A stretch of 64,000 nucleotides of DNA from Trachythela sp. YZ-2020 (taxonomy: Eukaryota; Cnidaria; Anthozoa; Malacalcyonacea; Clavulariidae): NCBI GenBank assembly GCA_016169945.1, contig JADLSH010000149.1, positions 186,001 to 250,000 of the forward strand, written 5' to 3'. This document shows, one piece after another, positions 12,501 to 24,500 of the stretch (the stretch's first letter is position 1; each line of letters opens with the position of its first letter). The notes beneath the pieces are model-generated. The model worked only from the letters and a program-made list of their open reading frames with translations. It searched no databases and had not been told where the DNA came from. Made by a program: the position numbers and the translations under genes.

Positions 12501-15500
12501 TGAATACGTCATGCAGGGGTCAATAAAGTCGGGACCGCTGGGACTGACGGTCGCAGGTACACTTCAGAAACAAAACAACTTGCAGGCACATTTTGTAAGG
12601 CTTGTTATAAGTTATTGATGGGAAGTTGAAAGAAATGTTAAAACTGCCAGTTATGGGAAAATAACTTTAGTCTTTATTATTATATTATATACAATATTTT
12701 AGACCTGAACGGGAACGGAATTTCAATCGAGTGAGATGCAGAAAAAAACATCTTGTAATTTACCTTATCACAACCCGCAGTACCCGCATCTATATATACA
12801 TGAACTTGTGGTTAACGCTTGGCAACTGGACTCTGTAGCTCAGTGGTCAGAGCGCTGCACCGGAATCGCAGGGCCGCAGATTCAATTCCTGTCGGAGGAC
12901 TTAGAGTTGCATTTTTCGCAGCCGTTCCCGTTCAGGTCTAAAATATTGTATATAATATTTCACTCGAAATATCCATCCACCTAAACCTTCTACATCAATT
13001 TCAATCGAGTGAGATGCAGAAAAAAACATCTTTATTATTAATAGTAGTTAATGATGGTGGAGTAAGTCACTCCTTTTGATAGCCATTTTCAGTCTTCGCC
13101 TCACCGGCGAAGGTATGACTAGCTTTTAAACAAGGCCTGTTGTCAAGGAAAACTGGTCAATTTTTTATCATACACACGAGCAAATAAACATTGTACGGGG
13201 CTTTATTAATAACTATCTAGGGACGGACTGCACTGGATGTTGGTGGTACAATGGTGAGTGCAGGTGTCTTTCACTTCTGTGGCATACGCATACTATAGTG
13301 GTGACATAAGAGCTTACTAACACTGTGGTATACTTTAGTCCCGAGGAAAATTTTGAAATGTCTGCCTGTAAATGTAAATGTAAGCCGAAGCATTTCCTGG
13401 ATAATAACAGGTCAGCTTTAAGTATTATAATGTGTTCCAGCTCTTCTATGTTGTCCACTAAATTAGAAATAACTGTTCACTAGCTGAAGCTATAATGTCA
13501 CATTGTGACCTAAACCAATAATTTCGGATGGCAGTTGAGAAGAATGTGGATGCAGGGTGTTGGATGTTATTATTCATTCTTCGACTTTGCTTTCAGCAAC
13601 TGGTCTAATCCAAATTCTTATGGAGACAATTACTCTGATTTCCACACAAACTTTTATACTAATACACCCGAATCTTCTAGATTTTGGCACAGTTTAAAGC
13701 CGGTTCAAGAGCGTAACATAACCGGGTCAGTGGCCCGTTGCCCGGCTATTAAATACATCACTGCCTCTAGAGAGAACAGTTTATTACTGTTGGAACCACC
13801 GGCATAAATACAGTTAATTTAGTTATTAGTCCTCTTGATGTATGTGATTTTAGGCAATAATGCAACAGCTACAATAGTCGCTAGTTTTGACGAATGTCTT
13901 GTCTCGTGCAAGTTACTTTACTAAATAAGATATGTCAATAGTACAGTCGTATCCGAAATGCTCACCTCCAGGCCAAGAAACGACTGTACTGCATTGGTCC
14001 TGTCAAGACAATCTAAACAATTCACCCTTACCGTGCCAGACTGCTGACTAAAAATAGAATCATTTTAAAATATATAAACCAAGCAACGAAAACATCAAAA
14101 CATTGGCTGTTATATTCCCATAATTTCCCGTACAACTTCTGCAATTTACCTGACAATCTCGTCTCCTTTTCTCACAAAAACTTTAAATTTGTCTAAATAT
14201 GGTTCTGCCTTCTTCTTCAACATTTCCAATTTGTTTTTTTTGCCTCCCTTACACAGGACATGATAGTCAAACAGAATAAGTGGTGTATCGCCACTGTGTT
14301 GTGATGTCTTCAGATGGTCCTGGAAAATCAAGAAAAGAAACATTGACGAGATAAAAATTGGTCATCAGTGGTCTCTCTTTCTTCTTAAATTTACCAGTGA
14401 ATAACTAATGAGAAAAATTAATGGGGGAAATTGTGATCTATAAACATGGAGTGACCTCAGAGACTGTAACATGTTATCTATAGCTCAATACAGTGACTCT
14501 AATACAATGGACAGTACTAAAGTTACAATGCTACGTACCTTATACAGGGTGTATATAAAAAAAGATAATCCAATTTTGGCAAGTAATTGCGCGCATAGTA
14601 TTTATAGTTTAAAGCTATATGATGGAATAATAATGTATACGTACATATATCTATAACTAATTACTGTTAGATTATACAGGGCGTTGTAGGTTATATATTT
14701 GCTTTTTTATACCAATAAAGATCAATCTTTTAGCATTAAAAATGATACCTTTTTTGTATCATTGCGACCAAAAATGGCCAAATACGATACGATTAAAAAT
14801 TGCCGGTCGAAAACGCATTTTTCCATCATTGGGAGTTGAGCGCAAAGCTATTGTCTGCCTATTGAAATTATTCTCATATCGGATTCATATTTAAGAATTT
14901 AAATTAGATGGCGTAACCCCATCGGTTACTTATCAAGTCGTGGTAACATTTTACGAAACAGGAGGTTTGCACACTGAACTGGCAACGCTGAGCGTTCAGG
15001 CAACCAATAGGCAACCATCATTTTGGCAAATGGTTGAAAATTCGAAGGACGTTTAATTCCCCAAGGTGGAAAAATGTGATTTCGGCCACTCTTTTTTCAT
15101 CGGATCGTATTGGGCCATTATTGATCGCAGTGATGCAAAAAAGGTGTCATTTGACGGCAAAAACCCTGATCTTTATTTGTGTGAAAAAGGTAAGTCTTTA
15201 AACTTTAGGTAGTTCTTTTTATCAATTCTCCCAAACAGTGCCCTATACTGAAAATTACTATCCAAAGGAAATGCAGTATAGGCTCATTGCATGTAAATAC
15301 GATTGTTGATCGCAGAGGTATACACACGAGATCATCGACGATCAAGAAAAACGTCCTTGCACGTACGGGGCGTTAATAGTGTATTTCTTGGTTTTGCGTT
15401 TTGTCCATATTAATGTCTTGCAAGGCTTGAGAATGTCGGCCAGCATGGCAGCATGCTGCCAGGAATGGGTCTGGATGCCCGCTGCCAGGAAGATAAATAT

Positions 15501-18500
15501 TTTATCAAGACTTGATGTCCTGTTCGTGTCTCTGGTGAAAACTAGCTAAAACAATACGTTTCCTTGTGGTGTGAAGCTGTGTAAAACCTGTAAGTATATA
15601 GATTCTTCCACTACAATTTCGGCACCAAAATCTAAGTACACCATTAAGCACCATTTCACGTGCACCTCCTCTCATCTCATCTACTGTATTTCATGCAGTA
15701 AATGCATGAGGGATGCTCTATATTGGTGAAACTGGTAGATATTTAAGGATAAGGTTTGGTGAGCATCGTCGTGCTGTCGTAAACAATGATGCTAAACAAC
15801 CTGTTGCCAGACATTTTAACACTGGCAATCACAGTGTTTCAGATATGAAAATTCGAGCTCTGTGTCCCATTTCTGGTAGTAATGATAGCCGCAAAAGCCA
15901 AGAAATGCGTCTCATTTCCCAACTTGGCACCATTCATCCTCTCGGCATTAATGAGCGCCTCTCTTACATTTAACTCCTATCTGTTTATGCCTTCCATCAA
16001 CAGATACTCTACATCTCACCTTATCTAATATTTCGTTCCTTGTTTTCTGTCTTTCTTGCTTTGTTATCTTTGTTCGCTGCTACTTATTTGCTAATATATT
16101 TTGTGATGTGATTTCCATATTTTGTTTATAGTTTGTTTTGATTAAATCCATCTGATTGGTTTATTTTTTATCACGTGATCGCTTTTGTATTCACTATAAA
16201 AGCACATGTTTCCCCCCCGACCCATTCTACTAACTTCCAGACGAAGGGCCTTCGCTCGAAACGTCGAAGTTCTCATTGTATTTTTCAGGTAGTTTTACAC
16301 AACAGTCAACCGCCGTAAAACAATAATACTATCAATCGATAAGTACATTACTTTTACCTGATAAGCTCTGCTCAGATATGACTCTCCTTCCTTGATACCC
16401 AATAGATTTATCAACAGTTGATCACCGTACAGGCCTTTTAATGCAGAAAAATGCCTAGAGCAGATTAAAGAATAACTTAAGCCATGTGAAGGGGTATTCG
16501 TGGCACAGTGGTTATATAGTATTACAGTACTACATGTACCTTTTATCTCTGTGACCTGATATTTGCAATAAGCAGTTCCCTGATTATACAGTAATTTCAC
16601 TTCAAAACTATATTTACTATAGGTCAGTGGTTCTGTCCGGGTTAACTTCAATTTTGAAGTGTAAACACGCCTAAGCTGGGTTCGACTCAGGTTAGTTTGA
16701 ACCCTACGCCAGAGCAAGGTTCAAACTACCCCGCGTCGAACCTGGGTTAAGCGTGTTCACACCAGTGAGCTCCATATATATCTGGAGTAATAACTTCTAA
16801 TGTTCGGCCAATAGGCCAAGTGAAGCCAAGATGGCGGCAATTGACGTCCAAACTCATGAAGGTCATAAACAGTTTTCATATCATTTTATCCAGCTAATTC
16901 CATGATAAAATCATGATGTTATTGTTTAAATCGGAGTAAAAACACGAAATTTCGGCACACTCCTTGCCGGCTTGTGTAAACCGCGCGGTCGAAAACAATA
17001 GAAAGGGATTGGCACTGGACGTCAATTTCCGCCATCTTTGGCTTCACTTTTTGGACATAAGTTCTCACTCCAGATATATATATATAGAGCTCACTGGTTC
17101 ACACTTCATAAAACTAACCGAGGTTAAAGAGAGATGTGATTTTATTCGTGAACTTTTCAAGTTTGAGGGCACTAAATCACATCGCTCAGCAGGTGACACT
17201 GTGCCTTTAACCCAGAACCAACCTGGGTATTTTTCCTAGTGTATGAATCGGGCTTTAATCGCAAGTTTACTCCGGCTATTCATGTTCCCTCCTGTAGTAA
17301 CACTCGACCAAAAGACAAGGGGTGAGTAGTATACAGAGTGGGGGTTCTGGCGCGGGTGGTGCACCAAGCACCACCCATGACGTCACTGGGATGAGATTTC
17401 ATACTAATAATTGTATTAATCATGAATAGCGTATCCTAGCAACCATTGAGTAAGAATAATCACATGTATGCGACTTAAATATCAAGAAACTTCATATCTC
17501 AAAGTGTCCCCGTGGTCCCGTTTCAAGAATATACATTCATACACCTTTTGTCTCAGGTCAGGTATATTAGTATTTCAGACCTGATATGCGGGATATTTTA
17601 TCCTAATTTTTTATCTATATTTAGCGGGAGTTTAATTAAAACAGTACAAAAGGTTTTAAGAGACTTTACCTTCTAAAACTTTGCTTTTGCAAGATTTCAT
17701 ATGTGCTATTCTCTTTGAATTTTCTGTACTTCGCTGTATTGCAGAATGTATTATTAAAAGCTGTAATAATTTTAGATTTCCGCTGCAATTTTCGGTATAT
17801 ATCTACCTAAAGTTGTCCGTAATGCTTGTGGGGTAAACATTATGTGATCGAGAGCACATGCGCAGTATAATCACTCAAGAAATGTCAATAATGGATAAAA
17901 AGATACTGTACGATAGATATTGCATAATATCTTACGATACTGTATGATACCCTAAGATACTGTACGATGTCCTAAGATACTGAATGATATCCTAAGATAA
18001 TATCCTAAGATAATATCCTATGATACTCTATGATATCTTAAGATGATATCCTAAGATACTCTGTGATATCTTAACACGATATCCTAGGATACTGTATGAT
18101 ATCCTAAGATGATATCCCAAGATACTGTATGATATCCTGAGATGATACTCTAAGATAATATCCTAAGATACTGTATGATATCCTAAGATACTGTATGATA
18201 TCCTAAAATGATATCCTAAGATACTGTATGATATCCTAAGATACTGTATGATATCCTAAGGTATTGCATGATATTCTAATATACTGCATGATATCCTGAG
18301 ATGATATCCTAAGATGATATCCTAAGATACGGTATGATATCGTGAGATGATATCCTAAGATACTGTATGATATCCTAAGATACTGTACGATATCCTAAGA
18401 TGATGGCCTAAGATACTGTATGATATCCTAAGATTGAATGATCGAATCCTAAGATTAAATTACTATAGTCCATGACTATAGTCTCGCTCAAACTCTAACT

Positions 18501-21500
18501 CTCTCTCTAACTCTAACTCTAACACTAGCCCTCTCTCTCTAACTCTAACCCTATCCTTCTCTCTAACTCTAACCCTATCCTTCTCTCTAACTCTAATACT
18601 AACGCTGCGTTAGGTAGATATATATATATATATAGATCAACTTTAGGTAGATATATACCGAAAATTGGAGCAGAAATCTAAAAATATCACTGTTTAGCAG
18701 ACGACAGCTCCACTCGATTAGAAGTTTAAAAACAATTTAATATAACACAATTTCAACAATAACAACTTGATTCCCTTGACTTAATCTCAAAAATATATAC
18801 TGTCTGTCAAAAATGTCAATCTCTCACACATGTCTTTTTCCCAGTCCTTTTACTCGTCCAAAACCTAAATTATGCTAATTAATTAAACATAATTATCTAA
18901 CAACAACAATATTTTACAAATATGTTATATCAACTCAGTGTATGTACATGTGTATGGGTCGCATCATTGTTTTGTCCCCACATTGCACTTGTGCTACTAA
19001 TGTGTCCATCCCTTCCTGATATCCCTTCCTAAGGATTCTGCCACGGCCACATCCTTGCCACGGCCAGGAAGATTTTGCTGCGCTACCAAAACTACGTCAC
19101 CAGACTGTAAATCGTTGTATACTTGTGTCCATTTAGGACGGGTAGTAAGCATGGGTAAATACTCCTTCAACCATCTTCGCCATTTATGGGGCTTCGGTGG
19201 CGCAGTCGTCAGAGCAAGCGCCTTTCACCTCTGAGTTGTTGGTTCGATTTGGGGGGGGGGACTACTCATGTGTAAAAAGGTAAGTCAGCGCTCTAGTCGG
19301 TTTTCCGGCGTTTTCCGGGCTCTCCCGGTTCCCTCCCACAGGGAATTAGGTGGGTTGATTTTAGGAGGAAAGATATATTAAATAGGAAATAAATATATAA
19401 AATATATAGTGTAGGTAATATAGGTAATAAGGTATACGAAATGTAATCGGTCACTGAAAAGCCCCGACGGGGAGTGAGCTGAATAATATATGTATATATA
19501 CCAAAGAAATTAGGTGCTGTACTTTTCGCCATCGTTGCTGAGGATGGAATCCAGTTGTTTCTACAGCCTCCGGGGCAAACTGACCACCCATCTGGCCATA
19601 CAGGAAATGGTCGGGAGTCAGCGGGACTATATCACGAGCATCAGATGACTGATAGGTCAGTGGTCTGGAATTTAAAAGACTTTCAGCTCCGGTGAAGACG
19701 GTGATACATCATTGACTTCGCTGTTACTTAATACTGCGTATATTGCCTTCTTCGCAGCCTTCACCATAATCTCATGTGCCCCTCCGAAGTGTGGGGCGGC
19801 AGGTGGGTTGAACAATCATCGAACTCCTTTCCCCGATGTTTTCCGTTTAATCGTCTCTTGGTCTAACTGACTCGCAAGCTCCTTTAATTCATTCACTGCA
19901 CCTACGAAATTAGTCCCGTTGTCGCTTACGACTTCTTTGGGTACTCCTCTCCTGCTCGTAAATCGAGCAAATGCATTAAGGAATGCATCCGTGTCCAAAC
20001 TCCATGACATTTCCAGATGTACAGCTCTGACTGATAAACATGTGAACACGCATAGATATCGTTTCTGTCTCTTTCGACCACGTCCCTGGATGGTGATAAA
20101 TGGACCAGCAAAGTCCACTCCACATTGGTCAAATGCTCGATACGTGAATCGTAGTCTCACCCTCGGAAGTGGAGCCATCACTTGGTTGGCCGGCTTACTT
20201 CGTCTCCTTTTGCAACCGTGACACTGACTCTCCCAATTACGAATCTCTTCGCGTGCCGCGATGACCCAATATCTCTCACTGAGTCGACTAAGAATGAAAT
20301 TTACACCTGCGGCATGGTTGGCGTTTTCGTGGTAATGCTTTACGATCAATCTTGTAATCCAATGTCCTCTTGGTAGGATAACTGGATGCCGCACATCATA
20401 CGGTAGTTGCTCCGCAAACTTTAGACGCCCATCGGAACGAATAACTCCATCTGCATCGATTCTAGGATTCAATTTAGCGAGCTGACTCTTCGTTGATACC
20501 GGTTTACCACTCTCGAGATTGCGGTATTCTTCACCAAAAGCTTCACGCTGGGCGGTATGGATAACCTCCACTTCAGCTTCCCCGAGCTCATCTGGAGTTA
20601 GTGCCTTTTCAGTTCGTCTTTGTCCGCTATTACGCATGTTGAACAACGCCCTTCTAACTCTGGCTCGAACTCGTAATAACCACGACCAAGTGGAAAAACG
20701 TTTCGGATCCAATCTCCATTCATTCTGCTCCTGCGTGGACTCTAACTCCTTTTTTGCACAGGTTGCCAGTGTGATGTTGCTCATGCTTTTGTTTTGGGTC
20801 GATTTGATCTCTAGTGTGTTTTCGGGGCGGTTATCTGTCTTCATATTTGGCCATTGGTCATGTTCTTTCGTCAGCCAATCTGGACCTTCCCACCATAACG
20901 AACTCTCAACAAGTTGCGAAGGACTTGCGCCTCTCGTACACAGGTCAGCTGGATTCTGGTCTGTACGTACGTGTTGCCACTGCGCCGGGTCCGACCCGCT
21001 CTGAATTTCACCAATGCGGTTTGCCACAAAAGCTCGGAAATCTTTACCCCTTCCGCGTATCCACCACAGTACTTCCATGCTGTCCGAATAGAAAGACACA
21101 TCTCGCATCGGAATGCCCAATACATGGATGACAGAATGGGTTAACCTTAATCCCAGGACAGCTGCCATCAGCTCCAACCTCGGAATCGTGGTCGGTGTAA
21201 GAGGTGCCACCTTTGACTTCGACGCTACCAGGCGACAGGTAACTGCTCCATTCTCGTATTCATGTCGAATATACACAACGCTACCATACGCTTCCTTCGA
21301 GGCGTCAACAAACGTACTAATTTCCGTTGAACAAACTGGCTCTACAGCACGAAGACATCTAGGTACTGTCACAGTGTTCAGCATTATTAACTGATTAAAC
21401 CATTGTTCCAATCTCTGAGCGATCTCGTCTTTAATCTCGTCATCCCAACCATAACCTCGCGACCACAGTTCTTGAAGTAGTATCTTGGCGATAACGATAA

Positions 21501-24500
21501 AAGGACTAATGAACCCAAGTGGATCGAATATGGTGGCAATCTTCTTTAAGACATTTCTCTTTGTAATCTGTAATCGTGGCATTTCGGATGTTGGAATCTT
21601 GAATTCATCTTTCTTGCTGTTCCAGGCGAGTCCGAGTGTTTTCGTAGTTGGGTTTTGGCCATCGTTTATGGTGATTTCGCAGGCTCGATCTTCTTCCGGG
21701 ATTACGTCCATAACTTTTGGTGAGTTCGACACCCACTTTCGTGCTTCCATGTTTGCTTCAGCCCACAGTTCTTTGAGCTCACGATACAACTTCACACCGT
21801 CCTTCTCATTTTCTACACTGTCAATGGAATCATCCATATAAGTAGACTTTAATACTGTCTCCGCAGCCAACGGGTACTGATCGAGCGTTCTCTTGAGCAA
21901 CAAACTGTGCTTCCATTGGAGCGGAATTTTTACCAAACACCACTCTACTAAACTCGTACTCCTCCGGTTCACGTCCAGGATCAAGATCTCTCCACAGCAT
22001 TCTGAAGTATGGACGGTCTTGTTCTGGAATCTGTATCTGAAGATACATTTCTTTGATGTCACAGGCAACAGCCACTGGATTACGACGGATTCTAATGAGG
22101 ACATTGAACAAATCTTGCTGCAGTTTTGGGCCAGCATGGATGATATCGTTCAGAGATATTCCATCATGTTTAGCCGAACAATCAAAAACTATGCGAACTT
22201 TAGTGGTAGCCTTATCCATTCTCACAATCGGAAAGTGAGGCAGGTACCAGGCTCCAGATAGTTCTTCCTTGGCTGAATCAACCTTTCGGAGATAGCCTTT
22301 CTTAACGTATCCTTCGATAGTGTTTTGGTATTCTTCAGCAACTGCAGGATTCTTCATTAGATTTTTCTCAGTTGAACTCAGGCGTGCAGTTGCCATTGTC
22401 CGATTGTTCGGTAAATGTGGTTGTTCTTCCTTCCACGGTACTCCAACTTGATATCTTCCGTCAACAAGTTGTAGGGATTTCTTTACTTTATTAAGGGCAA
22501 ACGTTTCCTCTTGCGTAAGTATCTTTGTATTCACCTCTATTCACTCTCTAAGGTTTGGTCTAGGTTACAAAACATGTTGTTGTCTGTCTAGTGAACAGTG
22601 TTCTCATGGAATGTGATCTCACAATTGATTCTCCGTTCTTAGCTGGAGGTCCTATACAGGTCCACCCAAGTGGTCCACGACGTGCCACTGGCCCTCCTTG
22701 AGGCCCTTGAAAATCAACTATGGGAAAATGTAGCTCTGGATGGTCCACTCCAATCAGCAGGTCAGCAAGTCCCTCCTTTGCTGGCGTTGGAAAGTCGCAC
22801 TGATGCAGGTGTGGCCAATTCTTCTGGTACTGGTTCCAATCAACAACCCGGTAATTTCCGGTAACTTCTCTTGGGCAAGTTTGAATATTAATAGTCTTTG
22901 AAAACTGACGGTCTGTACTCTCAATCTCAACTTGCACAGGCATGGATTTAAAAGTCTCCACCGAGTCGTTCAACACATGGACTTGCACACTTTGCCATTT
23001 ACCACTTAGTCCAAGGAAACCGGCAACTTCTTCATTTATGAAGGTTTCGTTGGAAGCATCATCAAGTACTGCATTTACTTTAATTCTTTTCCCATTTGCC
23101 TTTATCCACACTGGGATTGTTCTCAAAGAATGCATCTCCACTTGGCGTTTAGACTTACTGGTTGTCGTAGCAACTATAACCGGATCTGGTACCCCCTCCC
23201 GTGGGGGAGTTGACTCGTTCTTGTCTCCTGTTGGCATTGGAAGATTTGATTTGTTACTGTTATGTTCAGGATCATGGAGCAAGCGATGATGAGTGAATTG
23301 ACAACCGTCTATGTTGCACTGGCGTGATCTTCGGCAATCTTTGCCATGGTGATCAGCAGCAAGGCACCGGAAGCATAACTGTTTTTCTTTGGCAGTTTTC
23401 CAGCGATCTACAACGGGCTTCTGCTGAAACTGGCGGCAATTCCATATACCGTGTCCAGCGCGACCACAAAATGTACAAGGTGGCTTCGTATCCCCTGTGT
23501 TTCCAAACATATTAGGATGGTTTGAATCATCACTTCCATGTTTTCCAGTACGGTAAGATCGATATCTTGTCTTATCACCCTTGTTATGGTTACCCCTTGT
23601 ATCCCCAGTTTGCTTTTGCTCCAATCCATGTGCCATTTCTGCTGCTTCCACTTTAATAGCTTTAACCAATTACACAAACTGATAACAGACTGTTCCTTGC
23701 CTTGGACACTCAACCATCGGGCTATAACTTTCCAACTGTCGATCAGATCATTTCTTTACCAGCTGTCTATGCAAAGTCCCTTCTCCCAGCTCCGATTCCC
23801 GGTTTTCAGCTTTCAGTTTAGCGACCGTAACCCGCACGAGATCTGCAAACCTTTCAAAAGCATTAACATCATTGTTACGCATAGACTGCATATTCTCTAA
23901 TTCATCCATGTAACCTCTCAATTGCCGTCGCTGCCCACCAAACTTTGAACAAATAATTTCTTTCGCTTCTTTGTACTCGGGTTCTGAGATTCCCAAACCA
24001 CGTATCGCCTCCAAGGCTCGACCAGATAAGCTCTGTCGTAATCTTGCCATCTTTAGATTCACTGGCTCATTTGATTTGTCCACCAAACTCTTCGAACTTT
24101 GCTTTATTTCCATCATAATCGGGTACCCTCGGTGGTTTCAAATGTCGATTTATGGCCGAATGTCCAATGTATGACGTCATATGGGTTGGGCTGGACAAAG
24201 TCTGTTCAGCTGTCGGTTGTATCACAGTATTTTCTATAGCCCCTTGATTGATTGTGTCTTGCGGTGGTTGTTCCTCTGTATTTCCGGTAATAGAGGTTGG
24301 TGCCTGTCCCCCGGTAAGGTCTATCGAATTACTGACAGTTGCACCTGTAGCATTACTGATCTCTGAATTACTATGACCAACTGTGGTATTGCTTTCGAAA
24401 CATCCAGCAATCAAAACAGCCTGTGCTTTCTCAATTGCTTCATTGCATTCCTGTTCAAGCTCATTTGATTCCTTCATTAAAGCCTTTTGATTTTCACCGT

